Source: Eremophila alpestris peregrina
Taxonomy: Eukaryota > Chordata > Aves > Passeriformes > Alaudidae
Reading direction: 5' to 3'
Length of the DNA: 64,000 nt
Assembly (NCBI GenBank): GCA_009792885.1
Contig: WMCF01000006.1
Coordinates: 1,116,001-1,180,000 of the forward strand
The position numbers and the translations under genes were made by a program. Of the stretch, positions 50,320 to 62,836 are shown piece after piece. The notes below the pieces were generated by a model. The model saw only the letters and a program-made list of their open reading frames with translations. It had not been told where the DNA came from and made no database searches. Positions within the stretch are counted from its first letter, which is position 1; every line of letters starts with the position of its first letter.

Positions 50320-50713
50320 GAAGAAAAGGTTGGTGTTAATAAACATATTTTTCTTTTGATACCATATAGAAGTAGGTTAAACAAAAATGCATGTCCTTTC
50401 TTTAGGAGCCTGTGGTTTAGCAGATATGTTAAAAAGTTAGTACTGCAAGTGAGGAGGAGAAAAGGGAAGATACTGGGTTGTTTTTCCTAGGCAACATTTA
50501 TTTGCATTTACAAGTCTTCTGTTGGACCCTTACAAATAACTAGTAATCTGTAGATTAAGTTAATGTACAAAAAAGTGACAAGGCTTTTTAAAAATGCTTT
50601 AAAGAACTCCTTTAGCATAATGAAACCAATGAAAGTTACTGCTATTTATATTCAGTAAAGAAATTTGAAAAGATATAATTGGATTCACTGTGCTAATGGG
50701 GTAGTTCCTGTTC

Positions 50714-50748
50714 CTCTCATCTCACTGTTCCTGTCAGTGAGATGAGAG
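50714..50748. repeat. Perfect 14-bp inverted repeat, 7-nt loop
   Basis: CTCTCATCTCACTG (50714-50727) and its exact reverse complement (50735-50748) flank TTCCTGT. In the PGR pre-mRNA this would form a stable stem-loop. No transposon ends are apparent. Confidence 0.85.
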
Positions 50749-53700
50749 TGATGAGCATTTTGGTGATAGAAATCAAAAAAATTCAGAAATAATATTCAAA
50801 ATGCTTTCAAATATGTAGAATTACTATATTTGCAAAGTGATTTGCTTTTGATGATCAGGCATTATTTGAGTGCTACCAATATATCTCATTCATTATAAAA
50901 AAACATAGAGGAGAATATTTCTAACAGGGCATGAGGAGAATGAAGATCAAGAAATGAACTTTTCCTTTTTTAGGGCTAAATTGCCAAACAATCATTAGTG
51001 ATGTCTTATAAAGAGAGATTCCTTAATGTGAAACCATGCAGGACAGCTATGATCAAAATGCTTCTGGAACACCATGGTAAAATGTCTGTCCCTGAACAGG
51101 AACCCAGTGTTCAGTTTTGGGATTCTGGAGTTGTGCTGTTGTTAACACAGGATTTCTTGGTAGCCTGCATTATTGCCTTCTTCCTGAAAGTGTCTCTTTT
51201 GCAGTAATTTTACTAATGAAAATTCTAAACTACCTAAATCCTGCAAAAAAATTCAAGTGCTGTTTTTTCCTATAATAAAGCCTAATTTCATATTTTTGTT
51301 CTATATTTTCACTTTGTTTATATTATTGATATCTAAGGGTAAGTAGTTGCCAAACCCAGAGTCTGAGACCAGCATGAATACATGATACTACAGCAGATGG
51401 GTCAGAAACTGACTTTTGGTTTGTTTAAATAGCTGGGAACATTTTACAAGTTGACCAAATGATTGTATAACTTTTGTCTAGTTTTTATATGTGCTTTAAG
51501 GTCAGGGTAGCAACTCTATTGCATCAATGGCATCAGGGAATAAGCTCAAGCACATGTAGCAGATAATATTTAACTGACTTTTCTACTCTCTGGAGACTGA
51601 ATTTGGTAAATGGGTAGAAAGTAGGATTTCCATGGGGGTTTTCACTGTCTGTATATAGAGAGGTTCCATGGAGTAACTGGTGATGAGCTACACCTACACA
51701 GTAACAAGGTTGATCACGACTTCAGCCAAACTTTCAGATGGAGTTTATCTGACCTTATTGGAGTTATGATAATAAGTTTGGTGGTGGCAGTGTGATTCAC
51801 TATGTACATAGTGCAGTACTGTGCATGAGGAAAAGTGCTTGTCTAAACGGCTGTGCTTTTCCACAACTAAAGAATCTAAAACGGTATATTTTAAAAAATG
51901 CCAACCACTACTAGAAAATCCTCTTTGAAAACAGAGATGACTAATACTGTAAAGACCCTTTTAACTGTAAACTTGATGAAGCAGGTGTTAAAAGTTCCTT
52001 TTTCTCCTAACTCTGAAGGGTTTTCTAATCTCTAATCCAACTTTCCAGTCTGGATCTTGGGTTCAGAATTTGGTACAGCTTGTACTGTAAACCTGATGGT
52101 GATGAAATGCTCATGAAGTAGAAAACATGCAAACACACAAAGCATACACATGGCAAGTTGAGAGATAAAAATGCTTTTGACTCAGTATAACAGATGTGAT
52201 GTTATTGAAGGCCTTCTATTTTACACGTGGCCAAAATGTGTTAAAAGTACAGCAAGATAATTTTCAAATTCTAATGTACAAAATTGCTTTATTGAGGAGC
52301 CTAAAATACAGATGGGAAATGTCACTTTTGTGAATTCAGAGAACTTACGTCATGAAAATGAAAAGAAAATCTGCATTGATACATAATGATATATCTTCAT
52401 CATATTTCTGGCTTCAAAAGGATTTCTTGTCCAGCAGTTTGACAAACAGCAATTTGGTGACTTGATTTACATGAGGCACAACAATGAAGTGAGCTGAGTT
52501 GTCATTTGTTCTGGTGCTCTGGCTCTTGTGCTAATGCTGGGCTTCCTACTGCTCTGACTGTGACTTTACCACTGTTTTCCCAGTAGGCATGGTTTAGTAC
52601 ATAATCAGCGGCAGAAATGTCAGTTACTGAAATTTTTAGTGTAACTTTTACATAGTATTTTAGAAACAGTGTCGTATATTGCCTTAAACATCTTTTCAGG
52701 TGGATTAGAAGCTGCTTCAGGTGGTGTAAAACTGCCTGCTTTAAAGAGCACCAGCAACTGACTGCTCAGCCTTGCTAATACCCTGTTCTAACTTCCCATG
52801 GGCACTGTGTGAGCAACCTGAGCTGCTTATCTTAAGTTCATTTTAAGGTGAATGGAGAGAAACAAAGAATTTTAGGAAGAAATTCACTGACATTTCTAAT
52901 ATGTACTTGTGATGAAAATAGCAGTACTCAACTATTTCTCAGCACTGAGCATAAAGGAATGTCAGGTGACTATGTACACTGTCTGCATTTGGTGATATGA
53001 ATCCTCTCCACATCACCAAGGTAGCTATTATAGTTCTGTAGTATATAAAAGAAATATAATAAGCATGTAAAATGCTCATTTCATATTGCTTAAGTATTAT
53101 ATATAAGGTATTAGAGGTATCATTAAATTATTTCACATATAAAAATCATGCTTATTTTAAAGTACTAGAATAATTATAAATTATATGAGTTAAGTATATA
53201 AAGTGCAAGTATTTATAGTAAAACTATTCTCAGGGGTTGATGGTGTCCATTGCCTTAAATTGTGTATTTGTTCCACAGTAGTCATGATGTACCTCTAGTA
53301 GTGTTTTGATAGATATCAACATTTTATAATCTAATTAATCAAATAGAATCAAATTAATCAAAAGTTTCTCAATCGAGAGGCAGCAATGTCTGGGTTTTTT
53401 GCATACTGCTTTTTTCTGCTACTAATGTTTCTGAGTTTTTCCACTTCTATACAGGATGACCCTGTCCTGCTGGTTCAGTTGTAGGACAAGTCAAGGAATA
53501 TAATGGAAAGATGCATGAAGAAACTTACCATAAAACTGTGCTATGATAATTCCACTAAAAACAGAATGATAGGATGACTGAAATGCAATTATAAAGAGTC
53601 TTATCTTGATAGAGGAATGTAACACTCAGGGATCAAAAGGAGAACAACTGATACATTAGTGCTGTATACCTCTGAAATAGTTGGTGTGTTTATAAAGTAC

Positions 53701-54117
53701 GTTTTGTGTTAAAATCCCATGGTTTTTATTTGTAAGAAACAGACCCCCTGTTGATAAATATGTTGACACTTCCATAATTTTGCATATTAATATTCCTGAT
53801 GTAGTCAATTACTTAAAAATTATGACCAAGGAACAATTGTGACACAATGCCATAAAAAGAACTGCAAACTGTGACTTGTAGATGCTACCATATTCTCCTG
53901 AAAGGGTATTAGCTGTGGAAAGTTTTTACTGTTGTCAATTGCCATATTTAGACTCCAGGACTTTATACATTTCAACGTGTTGCAGTTGTAAACACTCTAG
54001 ACAAACCAAATGAAAATCAATATGAAACAGTATTCCTCATTTTACAGTTCATTATAGTCTCCATGAATTATGAGTTAATCTTGTTTAATTTTGTTTTTCT
54101 GTGGTTTTTGTTTTGTT

Positions 54118-54147
54118 TTCCATCATTTCTTGTTGGAAATGATGGAA
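54118..54147. repeat. Perfect 12-bp inverted repeat, 6-nt loop
   Basis: TTCCATCATTTC (54118-54129) pairs with its complement at 54136-54147 around TTGTTG. It lies in PGR intron 2. Confidence 0.8.
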
Positions 54148-55087
54148 CAGACAGGGAAATGTAAAAAAGACTGAAAAATAGGATTGTAACTTTTGACTGT
54201 CTAGAAGTGAATGAAAACAAGTTAGCTATATTTAATTGTTCTGTTTTGTAGATTTAAAAATTATACTCTCTTTGGAGGTTGCTCTTTGGAGAAGTGATTT
54301 TGGAAGTAAAAAGACAATAGTATTGCAGGATTCACAGCAAAAGGTGGGAAGATTTTGAGATCAGTATACAAGAGGAGGAGAGAGTCAGTCAAGGATGTTA
54401 TAAACAATCATTTTTTATTGCTTTCACTATGAAATATATTATTATGAACAAAGAAATTCTTGATTATTTCAGTTAGATTTCAGGACAGAACATATTCACA
54501 AGTTCCTCTGCTTTCCACTCCTTGTCCTCTTTGATCCACTGAATCCTTAATTCTTTGTTGAGGAGCAGACTTGCATCAATTGCAGGTCTTTATTTTTACC
54601 AATATAGGCTACAGAATGGAAGTCACAATACCTACTTAAGAATGAGGTGAGAATTTTACTTCAGTGGGCTAAGAGGGAAATGTAAATCTTTATCAAAAGA
54701 TCATGCATGGTAAAGTCCGTGATGGATGTGGATTTTGGTTAGTTAGAGTCAGAAGTCTCACTTCAGGGACTTTTTCTATTTTAATAGAAAACACACAGAA
54801 ATAAAAATCAGTATTAAATTTAAAAAACCCAACAACATTATCTGAACTGTATTAATCTTGGAGACTAATAGCATGGGATGGCATACAGGGACGTGGAGAC
54901 TGTAGTATAGATTCCTCGTTCTTCAAGACTAAAAAAACACATAATGAGTAGGAAATTCAACCCACATTTGCTTATTTTGCACTTTGAAACAGTGTAAATG
55001 TAAGAGTGTTACATTTAGATCTGGGCTAAATTCGATATAATTTTACTTCCTACTTTACCAAGGATGAACTAGGCCAGACTGTTTGCC

Positions 55088-55175
55088 TAGCTGTGGAAAA
55101 TCTGTCTTGTCAGAGCATGTTCAGGGTAAGGATTACCCTGTAGTTACCCTGACAAGTCAGATTTTCCACAAGCTA
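55088..55175. repeat. Inverted repeat, ~26-bp arms, with inner hairpin
   Basis: The left arm (55088-55113) and right arm (55149-55175) are complementary except for one mismatch and one extra base. Between them is a second perfect 7-bp stem (CAGGGTA 55122-55128 with TACCCTG 55134-55140). A third copy of TTACCCTG at 55143-55150 overlaps the right arm, so two alternative inner pairings exist. It lies in PGR intron 2. Confidence 0.85.
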
Positions 55176-57930
55176 ACCCAATTTGTTGTCTTAGCTTCCA
55201 GAAGTCAGATTTTTTCATCTGCACCATTATGTTTTGTTTGGGTGTACAGGTGAACTTCCCTTTTTTTAAACTTTAAACCCATGTTTATTGTCAGCTTCCA
55301 CAATTCCATTGTGGTTTTTGTTTTGTTTTGGTTTTTGCCTATTGATTTAATTGGTACTTTTTCGAAAGTTTCTAAGAGTAGAACATACTGTTAGAAAATT
55401 ATTGAGCAAAATCTTGAGGCTAGCCTTCAGGAAGCAAAAAGTTGATGCTGGGAGACATTTGGTGGTAATTTGCAAAGAGATTCAATAGGTATCCACAAGC
55501 TGTTGATAGAAATCTAAAACTAGATAAAACTAAATAAAACACCATGATGTGTTCTGCAAAGAACAATCCCCCAGAGGTTTGATGGTTTTATACAAAAACA
55601 TTGACAGTTAATAGAGATCCAGGAAGGCAGAAACACTTTTGGTAGAGAGAAGAAAGAATGGAGATAGTACTCTTCTTAGCAGATAGCAGGAACTGAGAGT
55701 TTGCAAACAAGTGCTTTGCTTCTGTGCAGGGTGGCAGCAGTTCAGCACACTTGCACTCACCCAAATAACTGCTGTATCTGATACACCAGGTGCAGATAAA
55801 GCATTATGTTTTCCATATTTTGTACATCTGCAAAGTCTCTGGAACTGATGAGTTTACTGGAGTGATTGTAAGTGACTTACAGCATGTCAGTGAGCTAAGT
55901 TAATAATACAGTTTGTAGTGATATTGTACATGCTACTTTCAGTGCTATTTGGATTAAAAACCTCCCAGTATAGCAGTAGTCATTACAGGACTTAAAATTG
56001 TGTTTGCCTGCTTATGTTAGAACTTGCAGCTTTGCTAACACTAATGGGTTTTGATGGAAGTTTAACAGAAATACTATCCTACAAGAATCTGGAACATTTA
56101 AGTGGCAGATAAAATCATCCCTGTGTTCTCTCCACCAACCTGGTCACAAGCCAATGCATTGAGAGTGACCCTCAACGTGCACTTTCAAAAACCAGTGAAA
56201 AGTAAACATGCTTAGGAAACTTAACAGTGGGTGAAGCTTTCTGAAGAAGTGGCAATTGCCAGAAAGTTCCCAGGTTCATATTGTAAGAAATGCTAATAGC
56301 AACCTTTACTTTGAAACTTGTGCTGTAGTGACTAAAATACTATCTTGTTTTTTTTTTTCCTGAGTATTTTGTTTACTTGTTTGGGTTTTTTTTTTTGTTT
56401 TCCTGGTTATAGTGACAGTAGTCATAGAAAAGATACTGAATATCAAGCTGCCAACTGAACGGTGATTTTATCTTGATGGGGGTTTTGGGTACTTCATCAG
56501 TACATGCATTTGGTATAACTGCATTGCTCAAGTATTGAAGACAAATTGTTCAAATCTAGATGATCCTGAAAACTGAACTGTAGCAAATACATTTCCAAAT
56601 ACATATTTTATCATCCCAAGAAAACCTTCCAAACATCTTCATCTAAAGAAATATTGTTCTGTAATTTTGAAATTAGGCAAATACCTGGCATGTGTTCATG
56701 TCTTACACAATCTCTCCTTCAGGTGGCTGCTGTCCCTAAAATATTAATGTCAAGCAAATAACAGTTTCTCAGAACCCAGCTTTGCACAATGGTAGAATTG
56801 ATTTCAAATAGGAACATTTACTCAGATTTATCTGTTGAGGTGAAATCTACACAGATCAATGCAATTAAAAAAAAATCTTTACTGTTGAAACTGGAAAATA
56901 TCAAACAACTGAAACTTACATGTTTTCCAAATGAGTTGCAGCTGAATCAAGATGAGTGGAATACACTTTGGGACAGAATGTGTCAGGGAGAGGTGGAGTA
57001 GAGATGAGTGGAATAGAAAACTCACATGAAGGTGTAAGTCAAGTGCAGGATATGACTGTGGTTTCTTAAGTCTTGAAAACAAGGAAGTTGTTGACAGTAA
57101 GCCTCAAGAAGTGCCTGAGTTTTTGTCACCATAATCCCCTGAGAGAATTGGGTTGGCAGCATTTTGGCTTTTAAGCAAATTTATTGTGCCCAAAGTCTAG
57201 TAACAGATTTAATTTCTGGCCTGGTATACACTGGGCAGAGAGACTGTTTAATCCTGTCTAATCTGAAACTTCAGAATATATGGACATGGATGTGTAGTTT
57301 TCATAACTGTGATTCAATTGTGATTTGTTCTGTAAGTGTGAAAAATGTTGTTCAGTCTTAGATTTAAAATAAACAAGACAAGGTTCACATGGATTCAGAA
57401 CATCATCTTGTAGACTTAACAGATTCCTAGTAAAAGAGGGCCAGAAGAAATCTCCTTTCAGGGAACCAAAGAAAACCCTGAAACAAGACAAGAACAAACA
57501 AAATTATGACTATATTTGAGCATTCCCTTGTAAATTAGCTGTGCATTAAAGCACTAGAATGCCACAGAGCTGAGATAATCCTAATGGATTTTAATTAAAT
57601 TAATGAAGACTTTTTAAATTGTTGTTGCTTATAAAAAGACTGAATGCCTTTTGTAGCTTATAAAGGCAAAGAAAAATCAGGAAGAACTGCAAGTAATCTC
57701 AAGGAAGAATTGTTCAAAATAGGTGTTTTGCTCACTGGTCTGCTGCCAATAGCAAGACGGATTTTTATTCATTTGTCTACTTTTGGTAATGTTTCTTGTA
57801 ATGAGGAGTCCAGGAATAGAATTAATGGGATAAAGTAAATGAGAATTTCTTTTGATTAAAACATTACTAAGGACTTTTTTGTTGCCAGGCAATGTGGGAG
57901 GGAACTGTTTTTGTTTACCTATAGTTTTCT

Positions 57931-57949
57931 AAAAAAAAAAAAAAAAAAA
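57931..57949. repeat. A19 homopolymer run
   Basis: Nineteen uninterrupted A residues in intron 2. There is no retropseudogene body upstream of it that I can recognise, so it is treated as simple sequence. Confidence 0.85.
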
Positions 57950-58904
57950 GTTACAAAAATTAATTTCTGACTATTGTGTTTCTTTCACTAAACCCAGGTG
58001 ATTAAAAACAGGTGGTTTTAAAAGTTATGGTTAAGAATTAAATTATTTAATTTTTAACATGTTAGCAGAGAAACAAATGTGTTGTTTCACATGGTTCAGC
58101 ACTAACTTTTCTAGATCTATAAATCAGTGGAAATTTAAAAGTCTTAGTAACTGGTTCTGTTATATTTGGAGGCCCATATCCACAATATTCCATTTAGTCT
58201 TTTGCTTTGCTGAAAGCTAATTTAATTGGAAGGACTCTATTTCAGTACACTAATGACAGGCTCTTTCTAACAATATCATTCAGAATTAAACAATGAACTA
58301 AGCTAAACTAAACCACAAAGTTACAATCTCCTGTTTATCCCTTTTGGCTGTGTTGGCTGCACCTCGTCAGTTGCATCAAGAAGTGCCTGAGTTGGTATTT
58401 CAGCAAGTTTAGTACAGAACTGCTTCTCCAGCAGAGGCCATTTACTTTGCTTAAAGGGCTTTTTTTTTTTTTTTGCACTGCCCCAACTTCTTCATTCTGT
58501 TTGCTGTCAGAAACTCCACATCAATCCAAGCAAAATTTACTTAAGTTCTTCAAAAACAGGATCAATGTCTTCAAAGAAAAATAAGTTTTAAAGAAGCAAT
58601 CAGTCTGTCCTCATGCTTGATTTACTTAAGAAATATTGTTAGTACAATAATTTAAGCAGTTCATGCTGCCTACTAATTATTTTGGAATCTCATAGATGGG
58701 GAGTTTCACCCTTAAACAGACAAAATAGAACATTATATTCAAATAGTAACATGATTGGTCAAAGTTAGCATAAAATGAAGGAGTTCTTTAATGCTTCAAG
58801 TACACTTTTTCTAATCTTCATTTATTTTTGAAACATTTATGCACAGAAATAATTTTGTCACGTTAGAAAACATAGTATTCATCCTGTTTTTCTCTCACCT
58901 GCAG

Positions 58905-59021
58905 GGCAGCACAACTATTTATGTGCTGGAAGAAATGACTGCATAGTCGATAAAATCCGTAGGAAGAACTGCCCAGCGTGTCGCTTGAGGAAGTGCTGTC
59001 AAGCTGGTATGGTCCTGGGAG
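58905..59021 (+). CDS. PGR: Progesterone receptor, exon 3 (second zinc finger)
   Basis: Exon of 117 bp, the conserved size of exon 3 in this receptor family. It completes Gly435 and encodes Q-H-N-Y-L-C onward. The second C4 zinc finger has Cys441, Cys447, Cys457 and Cys460. The D-box AGRND (442-446) serves receptor dimerisation on DNA, and the following helix contains CRLRKCCQAGMVLG. The start of the nuclear localisation region continues in exon 4, outside the window. Acceptor TCTCACCTGCAG|GG and donor GGAG|GTGAGC are consensus, and the reading phase matches exon 2. Confidence 0.98.
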
Positions 59022-59847
59022 GTGAGCTGTTGTTCAAGTGGATTTATAAAAATAGGCAGTCAAGTACACTACCTTCGGTCTGTCGAGGTTAAACAACATT
59101 ACTTTGGTACTGAAAAAGAAAAGCCACATTCAAATGTTATTTTTTGAAGAATTACCTAATGTTTTATATCTTAAAATTTTCTTTAGTGAATCTGGCAACA
59201 CTGACAAAACACGTTTCTGAAGGAATCACTGTGTACCTTACATTCATTTTCCTGAAGGGAAAGGAATTATGTCTTTGGTGTGTATTTATTCATGATTTTG
59301 GATCAGGTAATTTTATTTAGGTAAAAAATAAGTGGATGGAAATTGACACTAGAATCAGGAATTAGTACTGTCCCCTTCTAATTTCTGTTGTACCCTTCAT
59401 CATCGCTTTGAGTACATATCAACAACATTGTATCCTGTTCCACCAGAGAGGGACAGGCAGTGGGTGCACCAATAGTGCAGCCTTTGCATAATAGGTGTTG
59501 GGAAATCCCATGTTTATATTAGTTCTTTCTGTAACAGTTTTGGGATTTTTTTATGTATCATTAAATGAAGTTGAGCACTGTGCCTTTGAAAACCTAAGAG
59601 AAACCTAAGAGGGAGAAAATGGTGTGATCAGCTAGTCACATGGCAAGTTTTGCTGTGCTTACAGACAGTAATTATGCTTATTTTTGCTGGTTTTCTTTCA
59701 TATTTTGGATGAGCACAGTAAAAATACGTGACTGAGACTATAAGAAAATGGCCATATAAAAATGATAGAAAGAATATGTTCTTAAAGGGAGTTAAAAAAA
59801 ATGAGAAAGACAAAAACCTGCTTTTTTCCCAATCTAATCTATTTTAG

Positions 59848-59868
59848 CTCTCTCTCTCTCTCTCTCTC
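59848..59868. repeat. (CT)n microsatellite
   Basis: About ten CT units in intron 3, within a longer pyrimidine-rich stretch (59848-59900). Confidence 0.85.
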
Positions 59869-60494
59869 CCCTGCTCAACCCTACACTCCCTCCCCCACAT
59901 TTAAGTATTGTTTTTTTGTCCCTGAAGGAAGAGCTGGCACTCTATACTGTACATCATTTCATTATCTTGCTGATCAGCTTTCATTGATAACTTTAAACAC
60001 ATTTATAGTTTTCAGACTGATAGTTTGATTGCACAGCTCTGTGTTTCCAGCTCCTGTGAGCTGAATGCAGCTGTGTATTCTGCACACACAGCCATTGTGT
60101 CATTCTTACATGGTCAGTCACTGCCACCTCTCAGTTAAAAAAAAAAAATAATGTGGAGCTGACAAGCACGTTGGTGCCATTGGGCTGAGGGGAGAGGCAC
60201 AAAAGGAGAACATGTCTTTTGGATCCTTCTCTGATTGAACTGGTGTTTTAAAACTGATGTGGCAGTGAAGTAGAGAAACAGTATTACTACAAAGGCAGAA
60301 CCTAAAACGTTGCTTGCCCAGCTTTAGAAGAGGAGACAGCCAAGGAGGCAGAGGTCCTGAGTAGGCTGTGGAAAATACAGAGTAAGAATGAAGACTCAGG
60401 GAGAGGAGTTGGCTGATGTGCCTCCCTTTTAATATTTGGGAGAACATGCAAGGTTTGGTCAATTTGACCTCTAAAATATACACCTGCTTAAGTC

Positions 60495-60555
60495 AGGTGG
60501 CTTAGACTAGATGAGCTTTAGATCCCTTCAAATCCAAACCATTCCATTATTCTAA
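60495..60555 (+). mobile_element. CR1 LINE 3' tail remnant
   Basis: Very short CR1 3' end: GGTGGCTTAGACTAGATGAG, 'ctttagatcccttcaaatccaaacc', then a decayed octamer tail (ATTCCATTATTCTA). Confidence 0.7.
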
Positions 60556-61785
60556 TAGGTGTAAATTAATACAGATAAAAATTCATTCCTGACTGTGAAT
60601 TTTGCACAGCTGAGAGTTTGATGATGATCTAGCCTGAATTTTCATTTATGATACCCTGGGTAACACCAATAACTAAACTCTGTGTGTTTCAACATCTCAG
60701 GCAGCAATTTCAATGAGCAGAAGAGTGTGAGATGACTCACTATCATTGTCTAGTCCTTTTGCTTCAGCATTGTTCTGCATAGTAATGCTACATAGAAAAG
60801 TTGCCAGCAGGCTTGACTTCATTTTACACCTTGTGTGCATTTATGGATGCTAGTTTTCCTAGTGTTTTTTAATATATACATTTTGCTCTGGGTGTAGGTA
60901 CTAGAAACATAAAAAGTTGGACTTTTGCCAGCAATATTGATCAGATGGCATTCCTTATTAGTGTATCCTTATAGCAGGATGTTATGCCCTCCTACAACAC
61001 CTGAGGATAAAGGTGTTCTGACTTTTATTTTATTACTATCAGATATGAAGAGAGTAAAACCTTCATCTTTCTCATACCTTTTTGGATCACTTTTTTTTTC
61101 TCAGCTATTACAAAGCAAGTGTAAATATTTTCTTTGTATTTAATGCTAGATTGTTGTATCTATCCAGTTTGTTATATTGCTTAGTCTTCTCATAAGTATA
61201 CCTAATCAAAGCTGTCTCTCATTTTTTGAGAAGCCTGTGCAGTCTAGTTCTTAGAGGACATGACATTTCATCACATCTCTGCCCTGATATCCCCACCAGC
61301 AAATAGAAAGCAGAAGAGAACAATTGGGCAGTGGAATAAAGGAAATATTGAGTGGAGCTGTGACTGTGGCATGTCTATTTTTTTTTTTTTGTCAGCTGCC
61401 TGAGGTTAAGTGTAGTGTTTCAGATATTCTTAGTGATGTCAAGAGTTCTGGAGGAAGCTAATTGTTTCATGCAGGCTGAAATAGAGTGCTTAGTACTGAA
61501 AGAAGAAGAAAAGATAGATGTAGACCAAAAATGAGGAAAACTGGAGTGAGACTATTTGTAAGTGAGGATTTAAAATTCAAACTGCAAACAAATCTCAAGA
61601 TAGGCTGTTAACTGTAATACTCTTTCTATGGTTATTGTTACCTTCTTCCTTCTGCTTGTCTGCTATTTCTTATAATTCCTTTGTTGTATCACGTGAGCAG
61701 TATTTCCTTCCCGTGACTTGATGTGCTGATCAACACAGTATGATTCATATATGGGGTGTTACAGGGCTTGGGTAATTTTCCCAAA

Positions 61786-61840
61786 GACATCAGTGATCAA
61801 AGGGCTGGGAAGCCTGGCATGTGAGGAAAGGCTGAACATG
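61786..61840 (+). mobile_element. CR1 LINE, left part of an interrupted older copy
   Basis: 'gatcaaagggctggga...catgtgaggaaaggctgaac' corresponds to the CR1 segment that in intact copies directly precedes 'gtttgtttagcctggagaa'. Here that continuation is found 620 bases later, at 62463, because another CR1 sits between them. Confidence 0.65.
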
Positions 61841-62462
61841 ATCCAGTGTGTGCCCAGGTGGCCAGGAAGGCCAGTGGCATCCTGGCCTGGCTCAGCAGTG
61901 CTGTGGCAGCAGGAGCAGGGCAGTGACTGTCCCCCTGTGCTGGGCACTGCTGAGGCCACACCTCAAATCCTGTGTTCAGTTCTGGGCCCCTCCCTGCAAG
62001 AAAGACATTGAGGGGCTGGAGCGTGTCCAGAGAAGGGCAACGGAGCTGGGGAAGGGTCTTGAACATAAATTCTTTAAGGAGCAGCTGAGGGAGCTGGTGA
62101 TGTTTAGCCTGGAGAAAAGGTTCAGGAGGGATCTTCCTACCCTCCACAACTCCCTGAAAGATGGGGGTTGGCATTTTCTCCTAGGGAACCTGTGACAGGA
62201 TTAGAGGACATAGTCTCAAGCTGTGCCAAGGGAGTTTCAGCTTGGACATCTGGAGGAAATTCTTCACAGATAGGATTGTCAATCTTTGGAATTGGCTGCC
62301 CAGAGAGGTGGTGGAGTCACCATCTCTGGAGGTGTTTAAAGAAAGGCTGGATGTGGTACTTAGTGCTCTAGTTGCCAAGATGGTGATGCATCAAAGTTTG
62401 GGCTTGATGGTCTTGGTTGTCTTTTCCAACCTAAATAATTCTTTGATTCTCTGATTCTGTGA
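61841..62462 (+). mobile_element. CR1 LINE, younger copy inserted in an older CR1
   Basis: A well-preserved + strand CR1 of about 620 bp. It runs from the 'gtgcccaggtggccaggaaggcc' block through 'ttctgggcccctccctgcaagaaagac', 'gcgtgtccagagaagggcaac' and 'gaattggctgcccagagaggtggtgg', and ends with the CR1 octamer tail (ATTCTTTGATTCTCTGATTC). The frames across it (up to 125 codons, both strands) are shadows. Confidence 0.9.
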
Positions 62463-62836
62463 ATGGGATTTGTTCAGCCTTGAGAAAAAGGCCTGGGGGG
62501 ACACTTTATCGCCATGTTCCACTATTTAAAGGGTGACTGCAAAGATGGAAATGCCCTTTTTACAAGCAGTCACATGGAAAAGACAAGGAATAATGAGTAC
62601 AAGTTAGTCCTGGGGAGATTCTGATTAGATACAAGAGGAAAATATTTCACAATGAGAAAAGTCCACCATTGGCATTATCCCCCAAGAGATGTGGTGGACT
62701 CTCCCCTGTTGAACACTTTTAAGATTCACCTGGACAAGGTACTGGGTCACCTTGTCTAGATTGTGTTTTTGCCAGGGAAGGTTGGACTGGATAGTCCTTG
62801 AGGTCTTTCCCATCCTGAATTCTATGATTCTATCAT
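62463..62836 (+). mobile_element. CR1 LINE, right part of the interrupted older copy
   Basis: Continues the CR1 piece at 61786-61840. 'tgttcagccttgagaaaaaggcctgggggga' is followed by diverged downstream blocks ('agagatgtggtggactctcccctg', 'ggttggactggatagtccttgaggt') and its own tail ATTCTATGATTCTATCAT. It is more diverged than the inserted copy. Confidence 0.8.

Larger units (their letters stand above)
48005..58904 (+). other. PGR: PGR intron 2 (about 10.9 kb)
   Basis: Large AT-rich intron between the two zinc-finger exons (GTACTA...CCTGCAG). There is no recognisable coding sequence. ORFs of up to 106 codons lack features. I see no obvious CR1 copy, which is notable beside the CR1-bearing flanks. 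It contains a TA microsatellite (50302-50319), a 19-base A run (57931-57949) and three inverted repeats listed separately. Confidence 0.85.

Noticed and set aside
51798..51813. 16-bp perfect palindrome (CACTATGTACATAGTG)
   Set aside because: Short and AT-rich with no loop or partner; expected occasionally in 64 kb.
61751..62454. Frames of 65-125 codons in intron 3
   Set aside because: They are products of the nested CR1 elements.
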